Positions 1-12,203 of a stretch of DNA of 64,000 nt are shown here, piece by piece. The translations under genes and the position numbers were made by a program. The number at the start of each line of letters is the position of its first letter. Position 1 is the stretch's first letter. Origin of the DNA: Lunularia cruciata (Eukaryota; Streptophyta; Marchantiopsida; Lunulariales; Lunulariaceae); the NCBI GenBank assembly GCA_948567375.1, contig OX419758.1:60269001-60333000 (forward strand), given 5' to 3'. The notes beneath the pieces were generated by a model. That model searched no databases and was not told the DNA's origin. It was given only the letters and a program-made list of their open reading frames with translations.

Positions 1-485
1 GAGTAATGAAGATGCAGATGGGTGGACCAAACCTAGGTGAAACATCATCGCTATAGAGAAAGTAGTTGGTGCAAGTCGGAAAGCCCTAATGCACGGTAGA
101 GCTAGGATCCAAGAGCCTGCACCCTTGCCGGAGCAAGAGCGAAGACGTGCTCTAGTAGCCTGAGGAATGGTAGAGTCGACTAAGAGAGAATGTAGCATAT
201 GCTCACACTATTGCTCCATCAAGGAAGACTGTAAACCTCTAGTCCAATCTGACAATAGTGAAGCAAAATGTGGAAAATCTTCTCGTGCTCGTGAGGATAA
301 ACTATCTCTCGTATGTCGCAATAACACATGGAGAGAAAAGGATCCTCTCTCCACCTCTGTCACATAAGTCTCCAAAACCGGTCTATCGGCAACCACAAAA
401 TGAGAATAAAGTAGGGGTGCCGAGAGAGCCAACTACCCAAAAACACTATAGAATGAGAATAAGAATGAGAACTCACAATCTAGGA
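1..485 (-). mobile_element. Non-LTR retrotransposon fragment
   Basis: The reverse complement of this stretch matches 32,630-33,087 at high identity and then runs directly into sequence equivalent to 33,767 onward, continuing off the left edge. It is therefore a second, inverted copy of the non-LTR element at 32.6-34.5 kb, here without the solo LTR that interrupts the other copy. Reading frames are broken by stops and frameshifts. Only the region upstream of the zinc-finger/nuclease part lies in the window, so no catalytic residues are visible. Confidence 0.75.
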
Positions 486-570
486 TGAGAAGGAGCACCT
501 ACAACGGTGATATCCTTCACACTAGAGCACAAGGATCCACATTCCGAGAGCCCGCAGATGTTCACGTAAC

Positions 571-1250
571 CTTGCCAAGTCTGGGCATGAATGAAGCCGT
601 GGCGATATACTTGTCAAAGTTCAATTGGCCCCCACTTGTAGCACAAACATTTAAACAGTCAAACAGTTTATTTAATCTGCCAGTGTGCTACATGTCAGAC
701 AAGTCAGATTTAGCTCTGCGAGTAACTAAGCAAAACAAGCATGCACTCATGACCAACTTACTCTGTTCTATCACGGCAACTAGGTCATCGGCTCCAACAA
801 CATCGGCACCTGCCTCTGAGCTTCTTGAGCCGCGTCTCCTTCAGCGAGAACAGCCACCCTGACAACCTCTCTACACTGTCAGTTGTTCATGTTCCGACGC
901 TACTCGACCTTAAAAACAATATGACCAACTATTCTAGAAACAAATCTTTTGAATTCTAGCAGGAGCACTCTGAAACTGTCAAACGTTTATACCTTGCCAG
1001 TACCATGTGGGAGAGTCGCAGCTCTAAGGAACATCATAAAAACGATTGGTATCATGGAATTCAAACGGGAGTCATACTACTAAGCTTCATTCGTGAGAAA
1101 CAGCGATTCGTTTAAGACTCATGCACAGGTATACAGCCTAGGAGAAAGCTCCTCCCATCCTAAAATTGGACTGACCTGATCACTACGGGGAGTAGCTATG
1201 CCAATCCGGCGATGAACATCCAGCTCGTCCAAACGAGCTTTAGAACCAGC
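571..1250 (-). pseudogene. Ribosomal protein L1 (organellar bL1 type) gene remnant
   Basis: Four exon-like blocks read in order on the minus strand. Block one, 1250-1176, is flanked by ctgcag and CAG|GTCAGT and carries KARLDELDVHRRIG. Block two ends at 993 with TLPHGTGK before a GTATAA donor. Block three, 866-762, reads VVRVAVLAEGDAAQEA, then after a one-base loss AGADVVGADDLVAVIEQ, ending at a perfect GTAAGT donor. Block four, about 635-571, reads GGQLNFDKYIATASFMPRLGK. LPHGTGK, RVAV, AGADVVG and FDK-IAT are the L1 family signature in the correct order. L1 forms the L1 stalk of the 50S subunit in bacteria and organelles. The frameshift and a poor acceptor before block four point to a pseudogene. 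N-terminal and C-terminal exons are missing; the next exon would fall in the non-LTR fragment at the left edge. Whether it is the plastid or the mitochondrial paralogue is not resolved. Confidence 0.8.
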
Positions 1251-1484
1251 CTGCAGGAGACAACAGCACACAAACATCTCAGAGGAGATAGCATTTCGCC
1301 TCCAAAAAGTATCGTACGATCAAGTTACAAATCAACCGACTACTATTAGTACTATCCCGAGCAAGGTCATTACTAAATGCTTTAAGTACATTGCCTAGAC
1401 ATACAACTAAGACATACGACGTAACAACTTACACAAATGAGTAGGCATTGCGCAGTCTCCAGCAAAAGAGGATGGAGACTGAGA

Positions 1485-2350
1485 AAATGGAAATAGATTG
1501 TAAGATTAACTTCTAATAGCCCTTGAATAGGGAGTATATAGGCATATAGTCAAGCTCCATAAGATCACCAGTGATGTCTGATTGACATGATGTACAATTA
1601 CAAATGTTTCATTACTTGTCATACTAATCTAAGATTCTCTCTTAATGGACATTGGAATTATTTATCATCCATAATGCATGATAATTAGTGCATGAGAAAA
1701 TTTATCATACAAGTCCCTTGTCAATCCCTTTGTGAAGATATGATGCTGTCAACACAGGAAACAAAAATCATTTTTCTTCAACTCTTTTTCTAATATAATG
1801 AAATCTAATATAGTTAGTTCTCTCATGTTGCTGTATTTATTTGACAAGATCAATTTGATTGTTATTGTCACAGTAGAACTTCATTGTTTCTTCAGTAAAG
1901 CTCAAGTCATTTAGAAGTGACTTAAGCTATGATGCTTCAAATTTTGCTTTTGATAGGTTATATATTAATTTCAATGTTGGACAAAGACACATAGAGACAC
2001 AAGTCGGCCTTTTGCTTCACCAATTTACAGTTACTCTAGACAAAGTAAAACAATATCCTCTGTGGATTTTCTTGTGTCTTGATTTCCTCCCCTATCTGAG
2101 TCAGAGTATCATGAGTTGGAATGTTTAACACAAAATAAAACAATATCTTCCTGTGAATCTTTGGTGTCTTGATCGCCTCTCGCATCTCAGTTAGAGTATT
2201 TGTGAGTTGGAATGCTTGACAATGTAAGTTAGGATCTTCAAAAGTGTCTTTTGAATGATCTCTTCCCCAATCTGAGTCAGAATATCCTTGAGCTAGAATG
2301 CTTAACCAGGCTGTCGAAAAGTGTCATTTGAATGTAGCTAAAAATTCTCT
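1485..2350 (-). mobile_element. Collapsed Ty1/Copia element: LTR piece plus RNase H region
   Basis: On the minus strand, 1990-1735 translates to a recognisable Copia RNase H end: KFYCDNNNQIDLVK, then HERTNYI-FHYIRKRVEE and HKGIDKGL. These align with the family pattern CDN-SAI, FHERTKHI and ADIFTKAL. Immediately downstream, 1634-1485 is related to the LTR at 32.27-34.67 kb and is truncated at its far end. No intact frame remains. The same LTR family therefore occurs twice in the window. Confidence 0.75.
2030..2300 (-). repeat. Threefold tandem repeat in Copia reverse transcriptase tail
   Basis: Three imperfect direct copies of roughly 100 bp are visible, each containing a variant of the phrase for GYSDSDW read on the minus strand (plus-strand ccaatctgagtcagaatatc and relatives). 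That motif normally occurs once, just before the Copia RNase H. The triplication lies inside the degraded element and probably arose by slippage or unequal exchange. Confidence 0.6.
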
Positions 2351-3495
2351 TGGACATCTTTCCAACCCAATGATTGGAGCCAGGATTTGCATTTATACTT
2401 GGCACTGAACAACTAGTATAAGCCAGATCACGCCTAATGCTAACCACAGCACACATTTAACTCACCATTATTGATCGATGCGGTAATATTTTCATACATT
2501 TTCTCTCTTTATCATTTTTGGGACAATCTTCAAGACTTAATCTAGTCCTTAACTATAGGATTGTAAATAGGTTTACAATGTTTCATATTTAAACAAGTAA
2601 GGATCTCTCTCAAATATCATTTCCGGTAAAGATTGATTTTTACACGGTAATTGTTCCACATAGTAATACTCAACTCACTCTTCTTCAGATATAGAACACA
2701 ACAGTTTACTCACATAAATAAATGAAAGACACCCAAAGTAAGCAGCGAAAGAAAACCTAAACCATGTATGAGGGGCTAAGAATGACCCTTGTAGATTAAC
2801 AATTCAGAGCTCAAAAAACCCAATTATATACACAAAAGTAGAAGCTGGAAGGTTTGTATTGATAAGCCCCACTTTATCTTAATTCTACTTTACCCTAATA
2901 ATATTATCTAAACTAGAGCCACGTAAACTAAGGATTAACTAAATCTAACATTCCCCCTTAATGAGAATTTAGTATAATTCCCATATCTACTACCTATATT
3001 CTGATTTTATCTTTAGATAGTGATTTTGTAAACATATCTACTATCATATGTTGTGTAAGACAGTAAACTAATTCCACAACACTTTCTTTCTCTTTCAAGT
3101 ATTTAAACATTTTTTACATCTTTCCAGGGGTAAGCTTGCTAGTGTTCATGGTAAATACTCTCACTGGATAACATATATAAAGTCTTGTGTAGACCATGAT
3201 AAAAATCAAAGAACAAAGACCACTCCTGTAGAGAAATTGGAAGGTTTTGTACAGTCACAACATGTGAAATTGATACTTAGCAAGTATCAATTTCACATGT
3301 TGTGACTGATCTGAATCCAACCTAATTTTTTTTCTTTGGTCACCTTAATCCTCAGAATGAGTTCATAAAAATAAGGATAGTCACCTCAAAGGCAACATAA
3401 AAGTTCTATCATTCCATTAATAGATTCTTTATTCCCCAACAACAATAGATAGTCTATGTATCCATCATCCTTACAATAAACACTCATGTGAAAGT
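2351..3495 (-). other. AT-rich Copia-derived stretch without a gene
   Basis: No coding sequence is recognisable. Positions 2690-2990 resemble 27,523-27,790, sharing the ordered phrases ctttatc..taat, attatctaaac, gccat/gccac..gtaaac and attaactaaat. Both therefore seem to be edges of one Copia-family LTR or leader. The stretch ends at a perfect hairpin (3252-3308) and then the truncated Gypsy LTR. Confidence 0.45.
3252..3308. repeat. Perfect 27-bp hairpin with 3-nt loop
   Basis: The arms 3252-3278 and 3282-3308 are exact reverse complements; the loop is AGC. No coding frame or terminator context applies. A similarly built hairpin lies at 27,481-27,543, also next to Copia-derived DNA. Confidence 0.95.
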
Positions 3496-3942
3496 TGTCA
3501 GGCCATTTATAGCTTTGCATCTAGATTGCTCAAACACTGGAGTAGCGGTGATAGTAATTAGAGGTATTTTGGCAGTTACTCATAGACTACTTTCTGACGG
3601 TCAAATTTTGTGTTCGGGGTACTAACTACATGGTGGGGCCCACCATCACTTGCACCGTCTGCACCGTCGGGTGTCCCATCAGCGGGACTATTGGGGTGAG
3701 ACCTAGGTCAAAATCAGGAGTATACCCTAGGAGTGCAGCTCTAGAAAGCTCATTTCTCTATTGTTGAGCTTTTGAGTTCTTGGCTAGAGTGGATAGAAAG
3801 TAGGTGTAGAAAGTAGGCGTCACCTGGAATCTCTTAGCTAGAGTGGGTATGGCTTGATTGTAATCACTGCCCAGTTGTTTGAGTGACAAATCAAGTACTG
3901 ATCTGTTGTAGTGTGATTTGAGTTGGGTGAACGAATTGATTA
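3496..3942 (+). repeat. 5' LTR of Gypsy A (truncated)
   Basis: Matches 16,490-16,910 colinearly, including the shared phrases gctttgcatctagattgct, gggactattggg and gagttcttgg. The first roughly 130 bp present in the 3' LTR are missing, so the element is truncated or rearranged here. The end is placed at the shared GATTA/AATTA. A tRNA primer site after it is not clear. Confidence 0.8.
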
Positions 3943-5059
3943 CAACATAGAAGTGAGAGTTAGGGGGAAATTGGGTGCAAGAATTGAGGGTGGTGGTGGT
4001 AGTATCTCCAAGCCTGGTGGATCATGGTACCTTGATCATAGGTTTGATTTCCTTGGGAGTGATTGTGCACAAAAGTGTTGGCCAAATTTGGAGCCAAAGA
4101 GAGTCAATTTCAAGTGAGAGTTGTGATTTTGAGCTGAGGAGGTGAACACATGACCAATATGGTGCAAGTTGAGCTCAAAAAGTAAAATTGAAGGTGGAAT
4201 TGGGAACCCATTCGTGCAAATTAGAGATTTGACGATCTCTATCTTTCCAATTTGGATTGATTGAAGATTTAACGCAGGATTTTGCGGTCAACCATTTTTA
4301 GGGATTTATGTTAGACTTATATCAAATTTACATCAGATTTTAGCAAGAAGAACTCTGATCTCATTCTAGATGATCCTCGTAGCTCAAGAAGTAGATAAGT
4401 ACTCCAATTATATCAAATGCCAAATGTTTGCAAAGTCAGCATGGTGTTGATTTATGAGATGGAGAGTTTTTGTTTAGCCTTCTTGTGATTGGACCCTCTC
4501 CTTTCTCTACTTCCTATTTGTGCACCATGTTTGTGTGAGTTGCCCTAAATTTAGAGCGTTGGTGCTCTAGTGTGCTCTCAATAGTGAGGCTAGAGTGATG
4601 ATCAGTCAAACTACATGTGTTTCTCTTTGGTGAGGCAAGAAGTGATGATCTATAGATTGTGAGAGTGCGTGTTGTGATAGCAAGTTATAGGTTGCACTTT
4701 CCCCAAGTGTAGTTTTTGTTATTAGAGCTACATTAGTTGGTGATGTTTAGTTGGTGGTGTTGGCACTTGGAGGTGTTGGCATTTGGAGGGGTACTTGCGG
4801 AGGTTACAATTGTGGGTTGTAGTTTTTAGTTACTTTGTCACAACAAAGTTCTTTGGGGATTCTAGAGGAGATAACATTACAATACGCAATGGGTTTACTC
4901 AAAGTGGCACTCAGTATCAGCCTATATCTCAGGTCCCAATGAGGGAGGAGATTGACTCTGAGTTGGAGTTTGACATAGGAGCTAATTTAGTTGAGAGTGC
5001 ACTTAGTGTGTTTGCACTATTGTTGTGGGACATAGACAAGATTTATGGGGTCTCCAAAG

Positions 5060-6350
5060 GTCCTAGGCGTTACTCTGGTATGGTATGTATTATTGAGTTA
5101 GATGACTTCATCCAAGAGTTTGATAGTTGGTGTGATCTACAATAGATGCGGAACCGGACTTTTTTCACACCCCTCATGGCATGGAAGGGGTTATTTCAAC
5201 ACTTGGAGGGTCCGCCAATGGATGACTACCATGTGTTTAGGAGAGCTCACTAGATTGAGCAATGGAGACAATATTGGTCTCTAAATTATGTCTCTATCAC
5301 TTCAAACACAATTTCTAAGGGTAGATCAATTGTACCCACGAGGTCTAGGTCTAGTAGCCTTGGTGGGTCTCTTGGAGATGGTGCTACTATGAGTGGAGGT
5401 ATTACAAGATGTGGTGTAGTATTGGAGTTTAACTCCATGGTGGAGTTCTTTTAGTGTTTGAGATAAAACTACCAAAGAGTGCGGATTGACAAGGTGAGGA
5501 GCTTGCAAGAGCTCCAATAGAAGATTGGAGAGAGCCTACATCAGATATTCACTTGCATGAGATGATTGATCAATTTTAGTCAAGGAGTTATTGGGGCCCA
5601 AGCAGTCTATTTTTGGTATGGGATGCTGGACAAAGAGTTGTGATGTAGAGTTTGTCATGCTATGTTGCTATAGGTTACTTTGGCAGTGGTCTTTGGTTTA
5701 GCTGAGCATATTGAGCTCAACATAGTGGAGGAAAGAGTGGTGATATCTATATTTGGTAGGGAGACCTCATCCACAACAATTACTTCTTCTAGAGTGCACC
5801 ACTCCATGTCAATTTCCAAGGACAAAGTGGAAAGCCTAGATCCTATGGAGTTAGTAGAGAGCCTAGTGTGGCCAAACCCTTACCTTCATTTTTAGGTCAA
5901 CAATAGCCAGTGAGTGGTGGTGTTGCTTTTTTGACTTGTGCTGGACTTCATCATAGGAGAGAGTGCACTTAGGGCAGCGGACTTGATACCTCTAGTGCAT
6001 CTCCGCTAGCACAGAGACAGTGTGAGCATTGCCACAGATTTGGTCACACTAGAGATCGGTGCTTTGACCTATACTAAGAGTTATGGAGTAGTAGGGCTGC
6101 TATGGCAAGTGGTAGAGGAGCTCCAAGTCATGGAAGACAAGGTGGTAGAGGTGGTGGTAGAGGATCCACACCTAGTAGAGGTGCACTACTTGCCCTTACT
6201 TCTGATACAACCATGGCTACTCAAATTGAGCAGTTGGAGCAAAGATTAGCTAGCATTGCCATTGCTCAAAGGAGATCAGATTTGGGTGTTGAGGCTTCCA
6301 CCTCATATGCTAGTGATAAAAACACCTTGGATTTCAAGTGCGGAGCAACA
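5060..6350 (+). pseudogene. Gag-like region of Gypsy A
   Basis: A broken frame around 5100-5300 reads FDSWCDLQ, MAWKGLFQHLEG and MDDYHVFRRAH, a capsid-like conserved block. Further on, near 6020-6060, CEHCHRFGHTRDRCF is a C-X2-C-X4-H-X4-C zinc knuckle, followed by a glycine/arginine-rich tract at about 6100-6180. Zinc knuckle plus basic tract is a nucleocapsid arrangement. Stops interrupt all frames, so no product is expected. Confidence 0.55.
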
Positions 6351-8559
6351 TAGGTGGGTGCATTTGCTACATTGACTAGGAGTGTAGTAGGTGCTCCATA
6401 GCTTAGAGAAGCATTAGTGGAGTTGGACGACCCACAAAGAAGAGAGGATAGTAGACAGGTCAGACTTCCCCAATCTTTACACTTCTGAGGCACTATAGAC
6501 ACCATCCATGGCTCCTAGATATCCTAGTGCAGGTGTGGTAGGTGGTGATGAGGTGCATGATGGCCTACCTATTAGTCAACCATTTGCTACTACATAGACT
6601 AAGTCTAGCACAATGTTGGGGGCAGCTCAATTGATTATGCATTGTCCATTATTCTCAGCCAGTGACATGTGTACATTGGAAGTTGATCTATCCCCAATGT
6701 CTGGTTGGTTGCCATGCTTTGTGATAGTTGGGATGATGTAGTTCCTACTACTAGATCAAAGGTGGTTGATAATGGAGTTGACTTGGTTGAGGAGCATGGG
6801 ATCTGCTCAACAACTAATGATTTATGGCAGGCAACAATAGTTAGACTGGAAGAGTTTTACCAACTAGATTGGCCTTTGAGCGGGCACGGTTTACACTTGG
6901 GGTTGTCCTATTGGATAACCAAAAGGGGATTTTTCATTTGGTGGGACCTTCAGGGAAGATCTATACACCATAGAGGGTCTTACTTGACTTTGGTGCATAA
7001 CCCTTTACGTTGGAGAAGGCTATAGTTGTCGGTATGGAGTTATGGAAGATTGATGTGGAGAGGTGTCCATTTTAGATCTACACATCTCTAGGTGGTGGTT
7101 CTATATAGTACATTTCATGTGGAGAGCTTGTTGTTCAGATTCAGCCTGATCATCCGACTAATAGCTCAATGGTGAGAGCTCAAGCTATTGCAATAGTGGC
7201 TAAGTCATATGATGTGTTAGTTGGGGAAGCAATGTTATATCTCATCTATTGTATTGACTATTGGGAGGAGACCACCTCCTATAGACCAAGTTGGCAATTT
7301 GGTGAGGGATGAGTATGTCACCTATTAGTATGCTTTAGTAGTGGCAGTCTTGGCTCACTATAGTCCGGGAGGATGGTAGCATCAATTTTTGTGGTGTTGT
7401 TACTTGGCATGGTGATTTATTGGAGGAGAACATCCATGCAAAGGATACTCCAGTACTAGAGTAGATCACTCAGATTTGGAGTATGAGTAGAATTGTTCCA
7501 TCTTCCTTGGATGTTCCATTGTGGAGTTCAAAGGAGGCATTGCACCATCATGTAGATCAGTTGGTGCAGCAAGCTTGGAGTGGAACCTTTGTACCACCAG
7601 CAGACCAATGTGAGGATGAGCCTCTAGAGTCAATAACCTTGACACCTCTAGATACCACACTCATTGCTTGGTAGTATCTAATAGAGGGAGTATGTCTATT
7701 GGAGTTGTTTGGTGGGATTAGTACTGGACTTGCTACAGTACTATAGGTGGGTATACAAGTGTAGAGGTACTTGTATGTGGACAGAGATGAGACTACTAAG
7801 CAAGTCTCTCTCCATCATGTGGCACACTTGGCCTATTAGTATCTTGAGTTATTATCGATATCCGTAGTCAATGGTTACCAAAAGGCCCCACCAATAGACA
7901 TTTCCTTGCTAGGGCATTTGATCTAGAGAGACATGGGCCTGTTCATTTGGTGATTTTTGGATGGCCATGTTAGGGTCATACACATGTTAGCTGAGGTTTG
8001 GGTCTTCAGGATCCCCATTTTGGTGTGTTTTGGGAGATGTTACGAATATAACAACATCTTTGGGTTCATCAATTCATTTCTCCCACCTACCTTTCAGAGA
8101 ACGTCCCTTTGATAGGTGATTCTTGCACCCGGGTGGCGGCAAATACACATCAGGTCCATTCTTGGATGGAACCTACCATTGTCGTGGGAATCATGTGGTC
8201 TCAAGAATGCACTGGGCACTTGGTTGCTTGCACTTAGACTACTTTATTTGTCATTGACTCAAAAGCTTGCCCACAATCTGATATGGTCTCTGCTCTTTGT
8301 CTTGATGGTAATTGCCTTTTTGTTGGAGCAACTTGTGTGCAATTGCTCCTGGCTGTAGGCTCTTCTTAATGGTTCTTTCTGTTGAGTTTTTTTGGAATAA
8401 TGTTGACCTTCATGTATCACTAGCTACTATCCACATTCTGTTAATATTGGGTTTTTTATTTTCTGGATTTGGTGGGGTTTGTCTAACAAGTCACAAGCTA
8501 TATGGCCAGATTCAAATCAATGCAACTAGATTAGTGACATGATTTGTTTGTATAAACTG
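6351..8559 (+). other. Unresolved interior of Gypsy A
   Basis: No domain can be assigned with confidence. Short open stretches (6705-7025, 7483-7674) have the same composition as the flanking element, and the protease should lie here, but no clear DSGA/DTGA motif was seen. Confidence 0.35.
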
Positions 8560-10187
8560 GAGTGGAAGCATTGAGAATGGAGTTCCTTTTCCTTGACACT
8601 CTTCACAAAAATAAAATGAACACATTCAAATCATGAAGAACCTCATAGCGTTCACCACAATATCAAGCCTCACAATTTATAAACCCACTTGAGGAAGTCA
8701 AATAGCTCCGGACCATAACAATGACCTCACCTAAGTTCCTACAATTTCTCAAGTAGGAAAAGAAATAAATTGAGTACAGCCAAGTTCTATCCTTATTCCT
8801 CACAACTCTTCATCTCTCTATTCTGCCACAGCTCCCTTCGAGATTTTCTCCAAGACTTCTTTGTCCAGTAACTCTCCTTTGCGAATTAACTCATGCAAAA
8901 CCTCCAAGACTCTCTGTCCAACAACTCTCTTTTGAGAATTAACTCCTCCCCTTCAATCTTGGGCAAACCTTCTCTTCTTGAGATTCCCTTTTCCTCCTTC
9001 AGTCTTGAGCACTCCTTCTCTATTTGAGGTTCTTCTCCTTGTTTCAGTCTTGTCAAACCCTCGTCAATTCCTCTCTTCTGTCTTGCTAAAACCCTCAAGC
9101 CTTCTTCAATATTTCAGTCCTGCTTAGCTTTTTTTCTCAGGACCTCATTCCTCACCAGCCAACCTTTGATATTTCTTCCTTTTTGTCCAGGCCTTCTTTT
9201 TTAGAGTTCTCCAGTCACAAAGCACACAACCTTCTCCTTCCTTTGAATGTTCTTTGTCCCTCTGTCCCAAACCCTTCTTCAATCCTCTCTCTATGTTTTT
9301 TGTTGCCTCACACACAACCTTCTCCTCTAGAATTTCCTATCCTCCAGACCAACCTTCAACAGTTCTCATGTCACAAGCACACACCCACTTCCCTCAATAA
9401 TTCCCTTTCCTAGTCCAAAACCCCAAAACCATTTGAGAAAAATCTCCTATCCAGACCTAATTTTCCTTCAAGTCCTCTTCTTGCAGACCTTCATGTTCTG
9501 TCTAGACCTTCCCTTCAAGAGTTCTCCTACCTATACCTCCCTTCAAGGTCTCTTTTCTCTTGCCTATCCACTCCTATACAAAATCCTCTCTCTTTTCTTT
9601 GAAATGTCTTCTCTTGATCTTGTCTAAACTCTTCTATCTTGGATAATTCTTCTCTGCCTTTCCCCAAAGAAAAAAACACTTCTTGATACTTCTTTTACCT
9701 TCAAAACCTTTCAATTCTTCCCCTTTGACTTCAGCTGACTGTCCTTCTTGTCCTATTCCAATTGCTAACATTGAATCTCTTGAAGGTCTCATTCATGTGG
9801 CTGCTAAGTCCCGTTTTTTGTTTCCTACCTTCTCTGAACTAAGTCACCCTTTTTCTACCCAATTTTTTTCCTTCCTTCTTCTCCTTGTCTTTCTTTTCTT
9901 CTCCACTCTTGAGATCTTTTTCCTTCTTCTCCTTTACAGCAACACAACAAAACTCCCACGGCACATCCAACTCATGAACATTACAACCCTTGCCTCAAAT
10001 ATTTTCCATGCTCCAAATCCACTACAACCATTCTTTTATTAACCCTCACAAATACTAAAATTTACTGTTGGAATCCAAAATTACTGTCTACAACTAGCAC
10101 TTTACTAATTCTACATGATTTTCCCTTGGTTTACCTACCACACTAGATAGTACTAATGTAACATGTAGATTATTTCCCCAACGACAT
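8560..10187 (-). mobile_element. GA-rich LTR-type insertion (family E), minus orientation
   Basis: Read on the minus strand, the element begins near 10,187 with TGTCGTTGGGGAAATAATC, close to the start of the insertion at 13,755. It continues into a purine-rich tract (pyrimidine-rich on the plus strand, about 8790-9950). That tract resembles the purine-rich tract at 13,980-14,660 in composition. The plus-strand reading frames here are products of the CT bias, not genes. The far end is uncertain. Confidence 0.5.
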
Positions 10188-10276
10188 TGTGTTGTTAGAT
10201 GCAACCAAAGTGGGATCACAGGCTCATCATCTTTATCTTTGGTGGACAAACTTCTTACCCATAGAGGTTCTACAGT

Positions 10277-11016
10277 TGTAATACTCCGAGGACAAGAGAA
10301 GAGAGAAAACACAGATTGCACACTCAAACATTCGATGCCCCAAGGGAGCACCTTCTCTTTATTATATAGACAAAGAGGATCTCCTCCAAGGAAGCTCCAC
10401 CATAGGATTAGGGACACAGATAGGTGACATGTCAGCAAGCTCCACCCTTGGATTACTTACTTGGATAGGTGACCTGTCTGGTCTAGGTCCTATCTGGTTA
10501 GTCAAACGAGCTTTGACTGGAAGGAATCTTTTAGGGAATCTTCCTATAGGAATCTCAGAATCACATGAGTAAGGTACCATTGGAAAGCTCTCGACGAGAC
10601 AAACCAGGGGGAGGGAAGGCCAGCCTTTCCTCCATAGGGGGGGGGGAATCTTCACATTTTCGAGGCCTAATTCATCCGTTTAGGCCTCCGAAATTGCCTT
10701 CAAAGATTTCAGGCATATTTCGGTTCCTACTCTATTAGTAGAAGTCCTCTTTTGGTGATACCTCTTTCTGATCTGTTTAGTCCATCATGTGTAACATCCT
10801 TCCAGATGTTACCAAACCAATTCTTACCTTTAAATCATATGTCTAGCTATTGGTTCTAAGGTTCTCAAGTCTATTTTGGTTTCTGCCCTATTAGTAGAAG
10901 TACTGTTTTGGTGATACTTCTATCTGATCTATTTTGACCATCATGTATAACATCATTCTAGATGTTACCAAACCAAATTTCACACCTAGATCATATGGCT
11001 AACCCTTGGTATTACA
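10277..11016 (-). repeat. Solo LTR (family B) with internal duplication
   Basis: Reverse complement of the LTR family at 61.5-62.1 kb; ends TG...CA (TGTAATAC at 11,016, ATTACA at 10,277). It contains a TATA-like tract shared with the other copies near 10,360. A segment of about 150 bp is duplicated in tandem (10,722-10,865 and 10,877-11,010). Flanks ACAGT and ACAAT look like a 5-bp target duplication with one change. No internal region adjoins either side, which suggests a solo LTR. Confidence 0.7.
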
Positions 11017-12203
11017 ACAATGCACTTATGATGGAATTCAATGACTAGACCATATCATTGTTGATGATATCTTAGATGTTGGGCGTTAGTCTCAGACGGT
11101 GCTGGTGGTTGATAGGTCACCTATGGTAGTGGTGAAACTACTTGGACAACCCAGAGCAGCTTTTCCCACACTTATGAGTTTCCTATGCTCCCATGCTTTT
11201 CAAGAGGGAGGCCTTGGATAGGTTTGGGACTCATAGTTACAGCAGTTGGTGGAGCCTAACGTCAATGAGAGAATAGGCAATGGGTTTTTGCACCCGTATT
11301 ACTATTATTCCAAAAATATTAGAAGCATCCAAACATTAGGTGTTAGGTCAAGCTATGGACCTAAACTATTTTATCTAGATTATGAGCCTTGGATTGGCAA
11401 AGCAATATAGAATGTGCTTGATAGGCATCACTACTCAAACACTTGTGAACCCTATGCCTATTGAGATGATTCAGGCACATGTTGGGGGTGATGGACCTAG
11501 AAGATAGGGTATTCTTGGGACACAACCAATGGCTACTAGGGAGAGTGGTCTACTTGGAGTCCATCCAGGTGAGCATTGGCTACTTGGATTACACCCTTGG
11601 TCTACTTGGGATGCAGCTAGAGGACGTATGGAACTTGCAGCCAGATCGGAAGGAGTTTTTCACCCTAAAATTGGAACCTCTAGTGGTTGGGAGCATGACA
11701 CTATTGCTTTGAAGAGTCATGAGGCAGCCAACTAATACATCTTCCACACTTGCAACAATTACAAAGGATACTTGGGAGCCAAATCTTGGACCCAAGCTTA
11801 CAAGAGTGGAAAGATTTAGAGATTGGAGGTTCTTGAGGAGCTACACGAGTTGTTTTGCCTTCAATATGAAGGATTTGGGTGCTTTGAAAGGACCTAGTAA
11901 ACGGATTGAGCTAACTAGCAATACACTAGTTTTTTGACGTCCTTATCAATATAGTGATATGGAGAGAGCATTGATTCAAAGCCATAGTAGTGACTTTTTG
12001 AGATTGGTTGGTAGAGATTTCACATGGAGAGTATGCATCAATGATAGTGATGCCGGCCATGAAGGATAAACTTGCCCTAACTGCATAGATAGGTGGATGT
12101 GTGGAGATTACTATCCTATCAACCAATAGACTAGGGCTGATCATTATGCCATGCCTACACCAAGATCTTTGATGCGATTGGGCATGCAAAGGTCTTCAGT
12201 ACT
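11017..12203 (+). other. Gypsy A pol upstream of reverse transcriptase
   Basis: Degenerate coding sequence leading into the reverse transcriptase. Around 11,529-11,735 an open frame reads LLGVHPGEHWLLGLHPW and ALKSHEAAN, which I do not recognise. From about 12,150 the frame is consistent with the run into the RT core. Confidence 0.4.

Noticed and set aside
9183-10042. Plus-strand frames in the CT-rich tract
   Set aside because: Low-complexity translation, no domain, and the opposite strand is the GA-rich part of a repeated element.
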